From contig NC_063260.1 of NCBI RefSeq assembly GCF_019578655.1, positions 14,634,001 to 14,698,000 of the forward strand: DNA of 64,000 nucleotides, given 5' to 3'. The position numbers and the translations under genes are program-made. The notes under the pieces were generated by a model. That model saw only the letters and a program-made list of their open reading frames with translations. It did not search any database and was not told the origin of the DNA. Shown in pieces: positions 47,831-59,949 of this stretch. Source of the stretch: Ricinus communis. Lineage: Eukaryota > Streptophyta > Magnoliopsida > Malpighiales > Euphorbiaceae. Position 1 is the first letter of the stretch, and every line of letters starts with the position of its first letter.

Positions 47831-49614
47831 TATATTTAATACTTTTTTAAATTTAAAGATTATTTTATAATTAAAAATCAATTTATCAATTAATATATTG
47901 TATAAAATATAATTAAATTATTATTTTATAAAATTTAAAATCGTTTTAATTAAAAATAAGTTATTAATTAATATACTAATTATATAATAAATATAAGTTA
48001 CATGTCTACATAATATTTATGTATCAAATTCACAACTAATGCACAATAAGGATCAACAACCGAGAGACTAGGCGTCCTCAGCCAACACCAATATCTACAC
48101 CAGCAACCTCAACACATTGCTACCAAATTTAGAGAGTGACAAGGCAATTATTCAACACTATCTAGCAACTTCCAATATATAACATCCACAATAGCTAAAG
48201 ATCTATTGTATCTAATCCACAAACAATAAATCTTAGCATGAACTTATTCAATTTATTATGATTATCTTTTGTTTTTGCATTGTTAGAATGTAAACTTGAG
48301 GTTATTTTTTGTTACAAACTTGTAGTAAAGCAATGCATATTTTTTTCTTAGGCTGTAAGATTTTGTCAAAACAATCCAAATTTACTACTTAATGTTATTA
48401 AGTTTATTTTACATTGCATCCACAAATTCTATACAAATCCACATTAACAAAAAGATCAATATATATTAATCAATAAATTTCCAAGTACAACCAAATTCTA
48501 TATTTCTATACCATATACAATACAGATTGACTATAGCTCCATTGCCTAATCATAATAGAACTCATGAACAACATTAGTAAATAAAAAAAAGACCCTTTAA
48601 CTAATAATATTGTCTTCTAATTCTCATCAAATCATTCATTATTTTCTTCTTCTCTATCAATAACATATTTCTGTCTATATCCACTAGAGTCTTTCCTTTC
48701 TTAGCATTGTTAGCTCCGGCATTAAACATTCATTCTCATCCTTATAAAGATTAGGCTTTTGCTTTAAAATTTCAGCCTTTACATCTTTGAGCTTCAATGT
48801 TTCCTCTAACCAAATTTTTTTTGCCACTATCTTAGTTAATAGTTCCATATTCCTTCCAATGTAATTGTTTTTGAACCATTTGACAATCTCCAAGCTAAAT
48901 AAAGGAAAAACAAATAATATTACCTTAACTTATGTCTATATTTTAATATGTAACAAAATGATCGTGTACATCACATGGTGCCTCAATCGACAACAAAAGA
49001 ATCATCAATCTAGGTTTTTCTAAAGTCCAAGATGTTAACAACTCAATGCTACTATGATTGTAAGTGGCTCTTGGCAACGAAGCAATTTATCGAAGCTAGT
49101 ACTGTCACCTCTTGACATTTTCAATCAAACCAAAAAAAAGACCTCTTCTAGATTAGAAGCTCAAATTAGGGAAGAAATGGAAAAATCCTATATTAGAATC
49201 TAAAAATTAGGGAAGATGGTGAGAGTTAATTAATAAGCTTGAAACAATGAGTTTAGGTTAATTGAAGAGCAAAAAAAATTACACAGTTAGCAAAAATCAC
49301 TGCTTCTAGTGATCATATAGTATTTTAGAAAAGAAAATCGAAAAATGGTACTTTATATAATAAAATTGATGATACTGATTAAAATTGTTAAAATGTGTAA
49401 AGTTTAGTGATTTCTTGATAATTAGGTCTACTAGCAACAACTAATAGAATTTTACCAAATGATTTAGGAGGGTATATTCAATTCAGAGAATTACAGATTT
49501 TGATGGAATTTAAAAATCAAAGTGTATTCAATAATAACTTTTAAAAGGTATGTATAAGTCATGAAGTATTCAATACTAACTTTTAAAGACTTTAAAAAAG
49601 CCTACCGAAATTAT
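47831..49614. other. AT-rich intergenic DNA ending in a MITE-like arm
   Basis: No recognisable gene. On the minus strand 48893-48684 is a 69-residue frame of ordinary-looking Lys/Glu/Leu composition that I do not recognise; nearby stops suggest a decayed fragment. From about 49466 the sequence (aggagggtatattcaattca..aacttttaaagactttaaaaaag) matches in style and words the repeats at 55.65-58.05 kb and appears to be the left arm of one such element, interrupted at 49614 by the insertion of the next feature. Confidence 0.45.
49606..49614. other. Possible 9-bp target site duplication, left copy
   Basis: CGAAATTAT immediately left of the proposed element; the right counterpart at 55645-55653 is CGAAATTAG. 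Both lie in sequence that belongs to the same MITE-like repeat, as expected if one repeat was split. Confidence 0.45.
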
Positions 49615-52600
49615 GAGGGTTTTTCTTAATTTAATGCATTTGAAAAAAAATTTATCATTTTAAGATAGAAATATACAAAATTCTCAAGTTAAGACTCTTT
49701 TGAAAAAAAATTCCATTTTAGGGTAGTTTTGAAAGTCAAAATGAAAAAAAGAAAAAGACCTTGGTCCTCTCCGCCAGTCCTACAGGCGGACGGGACTAAG
49801 ATTCTTTTTTTTTTCTTTTCAGTGTTTCAGTGTGTGCAGGCTTGAAGCGTAGCTATGGTTCAGCTATTATATATGCATGCAACACTAGCTGAAACTTGTT
49901 TAACTAAAAAAGAAATTAAACTTGAAAATAAATGTAACTGTGATTTTCTACACACATAAGTCATAACTAACTATTTATATCACCTATTTTTCTCTTTCTT
50001 TCAAATTTCTTTCTCCATCTTTTTTCTTTCGTTTTATTCTTTCTTCTATGTTTATTCATTTCCATCTTTCTTTGCTTCTTTCAATTTTCTTTCTCTCATT
50101 TTTTTCTCTCTTTCTTTTTATTATGTGTATTTCTTTCTTTGATCGGTGAAGAATATCTTCTTTTGGTGGAATTGAAGAAATTTTTTATATATTTTTTATT
50201 TTAAAAGGATAATAATTGTAAGTATAATATTTTTATAAATATTTATATTTTTTATTTTAAGATTTTTAGTATGTTAATATATTCATAATATTTTTAATTT
50301 TATAGGTATTATTGAAGTTATACAAGAAATCATCATATAAGATAAGTTGTATTCGTAATTTTTTAGATTAAATTTGTTGTTGTTGTTATTTATTATATTT
50401 ATTTTTCTGTATATTTTATAATTTGTCATGTATAAATTTTTTATATTTTACTGTACTTTTATAATTTTTTGTTAGTAGTAATAACTATAAATGTTGGTGT
50501 ATTATTATATATTATGTTATATAATTTTTTTTTACATTTTATTATAAATTTATAAAACTGAAGTAATGATATAAAACTAATAATAAGAATAATAATATAA
50601 CATACATTATATGTTTAGAGTCAAATGAAAAAATTTAAATATTATATTTTTAAACAATAAAGTAATGATAAATTATTTTGAATATAGATAATTAATTTGT
50701 ATATAATATTTTTGCAGTATTTATAACATTGAAATTGTATCGTGATAATTATTACTGCATATTTTTTTTGATAATATTATATAATAATATTTGGATATAA
50801 ATAAATAAAATATTTTATCAGTATGATAAAATATATAATGTTTCCAATCAAATTTAAATGTATTATCTTTTGTAATAACGTTCAAATATAAATGAGTAAG
50901 AAATTATGAACAAGTAAGTACATTTATTGAAGACGGGAGTCACCAACAAATCAGAATATTTCCGCCAATGAATAAATGAGTCCATTGAAGACGAAGATCA
51001 CCAATAAGCTAGAATATTTAGAGCTTTAGAAAATTTACGTGATTATCTTTTCAATATTGATTTCTGTGATAGCGATTAATAGTATATGTTTATCATTAGA
51101 CAAAAGATGTTTATGATGCAACCAAACTCTAAAACATTTATTACCACCACATTGTCATAAGAATACATTTTTTAATAAACCAAAATGGCATAATCGAAAT
51201 AGAAGCTCATACTTCTTCATGAGACATTTCATATTCTGATGAATATATGTTGCAACACATGATATTGTTAGCCACATCCTCACTCAAGTTTTTGTCGATC
51301 GTCATTGCTTGTTCTTTTGCCAACTGTAACATATAATATCTTGATCTTAAAAAAGATATTTGATTATTCTCTTCTTGGATTCATTTCACTGCAACCTCAT
51401 AATCTCCCATATTTCTTCGACGAAGTGCTAATGAATGACATTTCATAATTGGAGTTCCTAATGAACGCAAAATTTTCAAAAGCATGTATAGGGCGTTCAT
51501 AGGGCCCGGAGTGACTAGCAGTTCTCGCCTATCGAAGTTCTGTTCAAAAACCTCGTCCGAGAACTTGTATAGAGAAGGATTTCCCGCCCCCTCGTCTTCT
51601 ACAGCTTCAGTGGCGTCCCACTCCTATGGAGATAGCGAATTCGGCAGCATTTTGAAATGTGGTTCTTTTTAGCGCATTCATTTTTTACTTCTAGAAGTTT
51701 GAGTTCAAGTTAAGATAGAAAGATTCCTAGATTGTGTGAAATAAGAGTAGTACCAAAGGCACCTTATGATTTCATAATAAAAAATGGGCGCATGTATCTA
51801 GTCTGGAGGCTGCATATTGATATATATGTTCTATAAAAAAACTTTTTGAATTGATAATTAATTGTTTCTTGTCACCTTGAAGGAAGCCCACCAAAGCTGG
51901 ATTTAGGGCAGGGGTGGGGAAACGTAGAAATGCTTCCTAGCCCAACACCGCTTCCTGGACGAATCAGATTGAAATCAAAATATCTACTTTAATGACTCTA
52001 AAGTTATATTCACAACGCAAACCAGCATAATAGTCTTTTGGATCTATATATTTCTTAAAATGACATTGATCATTAAAATGCAGTAGAACCCAAACTCTTT
52101 CGGTTCTTCCATAACCTGAAGTATTAGCTATACTAAAATTTAATATGATATTTAGGATTTGGTTGCAATATAGTTTTATATTATAGAAAAAGAATCCATA
52201 AGAACAATAATACAGTCATGAATATAATATGAACTTCTTTAAATTATTATTGAAAAGGAATCCATAAAGACAATAATATAATCATGAACGTCATGTGAAC
52301 TTCTGTAAATATATTATAGAAAAGGAATCCATAATGACAAAAATATATTAAACAAAATAAACCTATTGTGTAGTCATATCAAATAACTTATATATAGTGA
52401 AGTCATAACAATGATGTATAGTCTTGTCAACTAATATTTAGGCATCAGTGAATGTGATATTTTTTTATGTTGGTATTGTAGGTATGGCAGCTCATCAGCA
52501 TGACTACATCCAGCTTGGTCCGCTCGATCCATCATTATTATATTTATAGTCACAGTACAAATCACAAGCCATTTGGTTAGAATAGGTATATATTAAAATA

Positions 52601-55600
52601 TACAATGACTTTTATATTATTTTAATGAATTCTTTTTATTATAACTTTATATTTTAACTATATAGGTTGATGATGAGGTGTTAAGCTGTAGACGTAACAA
52701 TAGAGCTACACATCGATTAAATGATGGACTTGAGCTCGATGACCGTTTACAAGTTATACTCAGACAAATGGGTTTATATGGATTAGTCCAGCTGGAATTT
52801 TTTCAATTAGATTGGCACCTAAAGCCCACACTTGTTGAAAGATTGAGGCTAGAAACTCATACCTTCCATCTCCTAAATGGGGAATGCACTATAGCGTTAC
52901 AAGATGTAGCCATTTTGACTCGATTTTCTATTGACGGTTGTGCATTGATTAGGCCTACTAGATATGATTGGCTTGCATTATGTGAGAGACTGCTTGGGTT
53001 GCGTCCTACTACATAGTTAATTAGAGGGTCATAACTTCGACTATCATGGATTCGTGCTAACTTTGATACATACTACATGAAGCTGACGAAGAAACAGTTC
53101 ATTTTCATGCTCGAGCTTACATCTTACAGCTCATTTTGAGGATCTTATTTTGCGATAAAAGTATTAGACAAGTATCATTAGTCTACCTACCATATTTAGA
53201 AATCTTGAGACTATTCGTCAATACAATTGAGAAGGTGCATGTTTGGCATTTTTGTATATAGATTTGGATATTGTATCGAGATATCCTTTGTTTCATAAAT
53301 TGGGGGTGCAATCTTTCTATTGCAACTATGGGCATGGGATAGATTTCTATTCATCACACTGACATTGCATTACTCGCAATTGCATCATGATGCTTCCCTC
53401 GGACGAAGGTATCCAATTAATTTTAATAATTTTTTAATTGTCTACCCAGTTATTTACATGCATATTTGATAATTTTACCTACATAATAAAATCTAGATGG
53501 ATCAGTGATCCTGTAGTTTATAGAATAGCCACACATGAGATCCGTGAGATCTGACTTAGGTTTAATATATCTTATGGAGACGAGGCATGTTCAAACTCAT
53601 ACTTTTACATTCCTATAATTATCTTCTTTACATTACATCTTTTCTTAATAGATTATATGGGAGCCATACACGCATGAAGTCATGAGGGGCCTTCTAACTG
53701 ACTGTTTACATGATCGTGATATATGGCGAGCTATAGTACTATTAATATATATTCATATTGTCGAATGGCACCAACATGATAGAGCTTTAAGGCAATTTGG
53801 CTTAAAATAACCAATCCCTAATCTGCCAAAACAAACTCAGGCATTACACTCTTTCTTGTTCCACGATAATATCCATGTCAACTGGGTATAATGGCATTCT
53901 AGATGAATCGAAATATGGAATAACAGAGCTCATTGGATAGTTAATGGGACACACTATCAAATGGACCACTCCATTACATGGAATGGTATCGACATGTCAT
54001 ACGTAGGCGAATCTCATGTTGAGGTGCTGCAATTGGAGCATCGATTAGTTAACCTCACCTTCATTTATAATTGTATGCATATTTTTGCAATACTATTATT
54101 TATTATTCTTTTCATAACTTTTTTCTAAGCTGATGCACTTGAGCATATTGAGATAACGAACTCCATCGAAGCGAGACATCAACTTGAGAAGTTCTCAAGG
54201 GGCACTAAATGAGGATAGACATACTGTCGCTATGCCTTCCCCACAACCTGCACCTACTCTCAAACCATTACACGAAGATGTGTAGGGTTCCAATACAGAA
54301 GTTCTCTAATTGCCAACATGTCGACGCAACAGGCACAAAGAAGTACCCATCCCACCTAGTGCGTCAAGTGCTATAGTGCTAGAACCAGTCTCATATCATA
54401 ATCAATAGTTTTATAGAGTATCAACTTTATACACAGCTCCTTTTGCAACAAGTACATTTTCAAATATTCCTATGCAATCTTAGCCCAACATGTTTATTGA
54501 TCCATTAAGCTTTATGGCAGGTCCTTTTTGTCCTTTTTTCATCATTAGGTCCATTCATAGAGTGGGCTAGGGCTAATTTCACACCTTTTTTGCCTTCTCT
54601 TACAATATTTTTGACGGCATAATCATAATATTTTGCCTCACAACTGATGTAGACACCATTAGATATGATGTTGTCATCATTTTTCTATTCTCCATTTCAG
54701 TCCTCCGTTCCGACAGCATTTTATAATTTTTCTCAGTCGAGTATAATGCCAACAGATACATATGCTACTCTAAGTGATTTCAGAGATGTCGATACTGATG
54801 CAGATGGTTGCAACGTTGTTGATGAGGTTGAAGCTATTCATGATGGTCTTCAACATATTCAATCGTGTGATCTTCTTTCATTGAGATGGATACTATATAT
54901 AGGAATGCTCGGAGAGCCAAGGGACTAAGATCAAATGTTCGCAGAAAAAATTGTAGCACATAAATACTATTATTATATGTACCTAACCGTTTCATATAAT
55001 AATTAAATCTAATTTAATCAGTTATTTTAGAATTTTTCTAACATATGAATGATCGTAAAAAATTTGTGAGATACGAAATGGTTATCTTAATTTGCGTAAT
55101 AATTAATTTTAATTTAATAGTTAGCTTATAGTATTTAACCATGTCTTACATACAATAATTTTAATTTAATCATGTATTATAATATAATTTTTATATTTTT
55201 TTATTAAAATTAAATAATTATTATAATACTATTACATGTCTGCCAGTGGAATTGATAGACATTTTCGTCTACAAATTCAATTCAATTATTGATAGTTTTT
55301 TTATTATTAGAAATTTGTCCACCACTTCAATTGGTGGAATATATTTTTTATTATTTTAAACTTTTTCGCCACTTCAATTGGTGGAGATATTTTTTTTTCT
55401 ATTTGGAACTTGTCCACCAATTAAAGTGGCAGACGGGACTTTTAATTTCTGTCCGCCATTTGGAGTGTTGGACTGCCTTATTCGCAGTCCAACTGAAGAA
55501 CAGTGTTGTCCGTCATTCTCAATAGTGTATGTCAATTTCTACCATAAATTGAGAATTACTTCTCAAACTACCATAAAAAGAAAAATTCACTTTTACCCTA

Positions 55601-55644
55601 AACTGAAATTTCTTTTTCTAAATACCCTAACTAAAGAAAAATCT
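49615..55644 (+). mobile_element. Mutator-like element carrying a plant mobile domain gene, decayed
   Basis: Proposed ends: left GAGGGTTTTTCTTAATTTA, right (other strand) AGATTTTTCTTTAGTTAGGG; inverted similarity continues weakly for about 130 bases. The flanks CGAAATTAT (49606-49614) and CGAAATTAG (55645-55653) look like a 9-bp target duplication with one mismatch, the Mutator-type length. Inside are a decayed mobile domain gene (52484-54928) and short sub-terminal words shared between the ends (ctccgccagtcc..ggcggacggga near 49777 against ggcagacgggac and ctgtccgccatt near 55425-55460). Mobile-domain-bearing Mutator-like elements are known in plants. Boundaries are by eye. Confidence 0.5.
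52484..54928 (+). pseudogene. Transposon-borne plant mobile domain gene, decayed
   Basis: Exon 1, 52484-52585, starts MAAHQHDYIQLGPLDPSLLY, with in-frame stops at codons 22 and 34; intron 52586-52665 (GT-AG); exon 2 from 52666 reads VDDEVLSCRR and then the domain start (GLYGLVQLEFFQLDW, LVERLRLETHTFHLLNGECT, ALQDVAILTRFSIDG, WLALCERLLG) up to a stop at 53014. Further right, fragments in shifting frames continue the family order: IHIVEWHQHDRALRQFGLK near 53750, FHDNIHVNWV near 53860, then NRAHWIVNGTHYQ near 53920. 54665-54928 may be the C-terminal tail. Many stops and frameshifts make it non-functional. It is clearly related to, but far from, the MAIL1-like host gene in this window. Confidence 0.75.
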
Positions 55645-55645
55645 C

Positions 55646-55707
55646 GAAATTAGAAGGGTATTCAATTATAATATTTGAAATTAGAAGGGTATTCAATTAT
55701 AATATTT
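55646..55707. repeat. Perfect tandem duplication of a 31-bp unit
   Basis: A 31-base unit starting gaaattagaagggtattcaa occurs twice back to back, at 55646-55676 and 55677-55707, without a difference. It begins within the proposed right target duplication of the mobile-domain element. Confidence 0.95.
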
Positions 55708-56840
55708 GTAACGTCTATTAGAGTAAGTTAGTGTTAAAAAATACATTGACTTTTATAAATATTAGAATTTATATAATTTTAATAACTTTTTTATTTTTTG
55801 TTATGAATAAAGTTCTCATAAATTTTCTCACTTTTTCTCAAGATTTCATCTTAAGAAATATAAGAAATTAGATGAAACTTAAAAGCTAAAAATTATTTAC
55901 TAATTATATTTTTTATACTCACAAATGTAAAAAGCTTAATTAACAGTTTTTAATTTAATTTTAAGAAGAGTATTCATAAAAAATATAAATTATAAATGAA
56001 GAACTTAGTATTTTTTGAATAATTATTTTGAGCAAATAACCTTATCATGTATCGACATTTAGGTTTTATTAGAAAGATTATTTGGATGGTTATTTTTATT
56101 GATAAGCGTGATTTTTATCAGTCTAAGTATTTATCAAATAATTAGTAAGTGCAGTTGTTGTTGGTTTAGGTAATTATCAAATAGGTAATAAATAAAATAT
56201 AACGAGTATGACATAAATTTGATGGTTTAATTAAAGGTAAATTGATAAAAATTAGAGACAAATTGTAATATGATAATTTTAAAAAAAAATTATCTTGATA
56301 AAAAAGATATTGCTTATATTGTAAGGTAGAAAATTTTAAAATGATCTAAATTTGACACAACAATAAAACAAAATCTATTACTTTTGTATGGATTTGCAGA
56401 TAACATTATATGAAATAATATTTAAAGTAAATGCAAAAAAGAAAAAGAAAATAATTAAAGCAAAATGGTTAAATTTATTTCTAAATAATTGAATAATAAA
56501 AAATAATAATGTGTGAAAAATCAATAAAAGTTATGTATATATAAGTATCAATGTCTATAAAATCAATAATTTAATATAACAGTAAGTATTTTTAAGTAAG
56601 TCTAGGAAAGTCATTTATAAAAGCATAAATCTCTAAAAGTCATTAAAAATTCATCAACTCTTTAAAAGCAGTTCACTATAAAAGTCTATACAAATTTGTA
56701 AACATTATTTATAAATTTATGAATTCTGTAAAATCATTAAAAATTCATAAACTCTTTAAAAGTAATTTACTTAAAAATAGCTTATAAAAGTCTTACTTGA
56801 ATTCACCCTCTTAATGAACTCTTTAAAAGTAATTCACTTA
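55655..56840. repeat. ~1.15-kb non-coding element, copy A
   Basis: Shares ordered blocks with copy B about 1.37 kb to the right, same orientation: ttgttatgaataaa, agatataagaaatta, gctaaaaattattta, aggttttattaggaagatta, tatttatcaaataattagta, ggtaataaataaaatataac, tatgacataaatt, then a run of ctttaaaagt and caatgtctataaaa words. The left edge has gggtattcaatt and the right edge the inverse, ttgaattcaccctc, so it is a terminal-inverted-repeat (MITE-type) element. No coding content. Confidence 0.7.
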
Positions 56841-56849
56841 CAAATAGTC

Positions 56850-58050
56850 TATAAAGGTCTTAGGAGGGTGTATTTAATTAAGACTTTTAAAGATTTTGAT
56901 AGAGTTTAAAAGTTAGGGTGTATTCAATAATAACTTTAAAAAAATAGGGGATATTCGATATAGACTTTGAAGATTTTAAAAAAGTTTATAAAAATGGGAG
57001 GATATTCGATTACAATTTTTATAAAGTCTTTAAAAGTAAGCTAGTATTTAAAAAGTCATTGGCTTTTATAGAAATGAGCTTTTATATACTTTTAATGACT
57101 TTTTATGCATTGTTATGAATAAAAATTCTCAAGATTTCTCTTTCACTTTCCTTCAAGATTTCAATAGACTTTTTTTTTTTGAAAAATTATTTTTTTTCTT
57201 TTCAAATTCTCTTGCATTATCGTCTTTATTGTTTTTACTATATTCTCCATCTTATAAGATATAAGAAATTAGTTAAAACTTTAGAAGCTAAAAATTATTT
57301 AGTAATAATACTTTCTTATACTCACACATATAAAAACTTAATTAAAAATTTTTAATTTAATTTTAAAAAGGCCCTTGTGAAAAATATGAAGCATTTAAAG
57401 AATTGTTTTAAGCAAACAATCCCACCATATATAGACTTTTAGGTTTTATTAGGAAGATTATTTGGATATTCTTTTGCTGGTAAGCATAATTGTCTGTTTT
57501 TAAGTATTTATCAAATAATTAGTAAACGTGACTATTATTGGTTTAAGTATTTATAAAATATGTAATAAATAAAATATAACGTGTATGACATAAATTTTAT
57601 ATTGGAGATAAATTATAATATACTAATTTATTTTTAAAAAGAATTATTCTCTTGATAAAAAAAATAGTGTTCATATTGTGAGATAAAAAGTTTAAAAATA
57701 GTATGAATTTAATACAACAATGCAATGAAGTCTGTTACTTGTATATGGAGTTGCATATAACATTGTTGTGGAATAATATTTAAAATAAATATAAAAAATA
57801 ATAAAATAATAAAAGCAAAATGATTAAACTTATTCTTAAATAATTAAGTAATAGATAAATAATAGTCTATGAAAATCAATAAAAATCCATCAATGTCTAT
57901 AAAAATATTTTTAAATAAAATTTGTGAAAGTCATTCATAAAAAATCATGAACTCTCTAAAAGTCATTACAAATTCATGAACTCTTTAAATTTAATTCATT
58001 TAAAAATAGTCTATACAAGTTTTTAAAAATCCTAATCAAATACACCCTTA
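56850..58050. repeat. ~1.15-kb non-coding element, copy B
   Basis: Direct counterpart of copy A. Left edges gggtgtatttaattaagac (about 56866) and gaggatattcgattac (about 56998), right edge cctaatcaaatacaccctta (about 58029), giving inverted ends. Several short tandem fragments of the terminal sequence lie at 56870-57000, suggesting nested insertion or repeated end duplication. Confidence 0.7.
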
Positions 58051-58317
58051 ATTAAATACACCATCTTCATGAACTCTTTAAATAAGTAATTTACTTAAAA
58101 ATAGTCTATAAAAAGCTTAACTAAATACATCATTCTTAATTTGCCAACTACCAACTATGAGCCACTAACCACCGGCTACCAAATATATTAATTAGTCGAA
58201 CCAAACATACCCAAAAGCTTGAGTTTATTTCAAATTAAACTCGACTGAACTCACAAACTATTAAATTGGTTGGCTCCGGTTGAATTACACCTTAATTTTT
58301 TTGTTTATTTTATCTTA
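58051..58317. other. Short intergenic stretch with element fragments
   Basis: Another partial end of the copy A/B family (aaatacaccatcttcatgaactctttaaa, 58058-58085 region) and a gagcttg/aaactcgactgaactc stretch near 58225-58260 resembling the 560-1155 repeat. No gene. Confidence 0.5.
58309..58317. other. Target site duplication of the MULE, left copy
   Basis: TTTATCTTA, identical to 63863-63871. Confidence 0.93.
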
Positions 58318-58432
58318 GGCAAAACGTATTAGAAGGCCCCTGAACTTTACGATTTTGTTATATTAACCCTATATACATCAATTTTTTTGTATTCCACCTC
58401 TTAACAATTATTTATTGTTACATTAAAGCCTT
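58318..58432 (+). repeat. Left terminal inverted repeat of the MULE
   Basis: 115 bases; pairs with 63749-63862. Similarity stops abruptly after ATTAAAGCCTT on both sides. Confidence 0.95.
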
Positions 58433-58644
58433 GACAGAATTCCAGCATGGACTCAATTGATATAACGTTGTTTGCACGTAATCTATTAAAAAATCACCTC
58501 ATAAACTTAAAAATCTATGTCAATTTGGTATATTGGAACCACATATGAATCAATTTATGCTCTTCCTTTTTTAAATTAGAAACCTTAGATCAAAATCAAA
58601 AGCTTTTACTTTCTTCCTATCTTCTTCAAACCAAGAAAATCTCA

Positions 58645-59107
58645 GTGGCTTCTTCTAGTGATGTGAGTACAATGCCCGATAACTACGAAGAAGCTGCTAA
58701 CTTTATTATTGAGCAAATAAATATCATTTTTGATTGTGGTGAATGTGCAAAAGTCTTTAGGTGTGCAAGGCAAGTAATGAAAGTTCTTAGCTCATACATT
58801 TATTTTTTTCTTCTTTCGATTTTTTTATGGATAATGATATTTGTTTTCCCTTTCTATTTGGCAGAGCAATCAATATAATTTTTTTTACCTGTATGATGAA
58901 TGGTTGAGTGATAGATCTCTACTAATGTTGAATTAACTATATTGGCTTAATGCAAACCTTAGAGCATTGTAGTCCATTGACTTGAATATAGATTTGGAGG
59001 ATACTGCAATGACTTTTGCTATTCAAGAGGTTCATGAATTGAGGAGTGAAGTGGTTGAACTAAGTTTGATGCTCAATCAATCAAGACAAGAAGTAAAGTT
59101 TCTGTAG
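58645..59107 (+). pseudogene. Possible passenger ORF of the MULE, GRF-zinc-finger-like, decayed
   Basis: A Ser-rich lead (ASSSDVSTMPDNYEEA) is followed by a Cys-containing stretch (FDCGECAKVFRCARQ), a likely GT-AG intron (about 58772-58863), then NFFYLYDEWL and, past two stops, a helical tail (AMTFAIQEVHELRSEVVELS). The order 'Ser-rich start, C.C..AKVF, FF.W.DE-like, coiled tail' resembles plant GRF-type zinc-finger proteins, often found near transposons, but key residues differ and stops are present. There is no ATG at the frame's left end, so the start is unknown. Confidence 0.3.
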
Positions 59108-59949
59108 AATACCAAAGATTGGTATAGAGTAGGATTTATTTATTGTTGTTGGAATTTTGGTGGCAAAGTATTGTTTCAAGTAGGTATAATATAGGGTAAT
59201 GGCATTTTAGAAATGTAGGGTAATGACTATTTGAAAATGACACTTTTGTAACCTTGGAGGCTTTCAATAGTTGGCCTTAATTATGTTATTTTAGTATAAT
59301 TAATAAAATAAAACTGTTAAGAATACTGTCTATACTTGATTCATGAAAAATAATATAAGAATTACAATAATATAATTCAAAATTCATATCATTAAATAAT
59401 AATTCAGATTCAATCATTAAGATAATAAATAAAAAGATTTCCTACTTTGTTAACTTGACAAAAATATAAAAACAAAAGACAGTCATTTACAATTAGTAAC
59501 TCATTACAATGTGCCTAACAAAGTACAAAAAAGAATATAAAAATTGTTGTTTTCACTTTTTCTTACCAATTATTGATTTTATTTTCTCATTAGCTCCAAG
59601 CAAACTGTTGGCGATAATTGCCTCCTTCTCTTTCCATTGTAATCATCTTTCGCTATAGCCTAAATTTGGATCAATTGTTGATGTTTGTACACTTGAAATA
59701 TTATGTATATCCAACAATACTTAGTCTTTCATAAATATAATTATACCTTCGAGTTTTATAACTGAAACAAAATAGGGCTAAGTATACTTACATATCCATT
59801 TTTGATAAATGAATCTACATAATTAATATGAAGTCCTTTGTTCTTCAAAACGGTCTTCCATGTAGGTAATTTGGATTTTGATCTGTGCATGTAAACTGTT
59901 TCAAATCTTTCATTTGAATTTTGACTTAGTAAATCAAGTCATTCCACTT

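Noticed and set aside
51484..51672. Ser-rich 62-codon frame within the mobile-domain element
   Set aside because: Unrecognised in both strands and bordered by stops; could be any decayed fragment.
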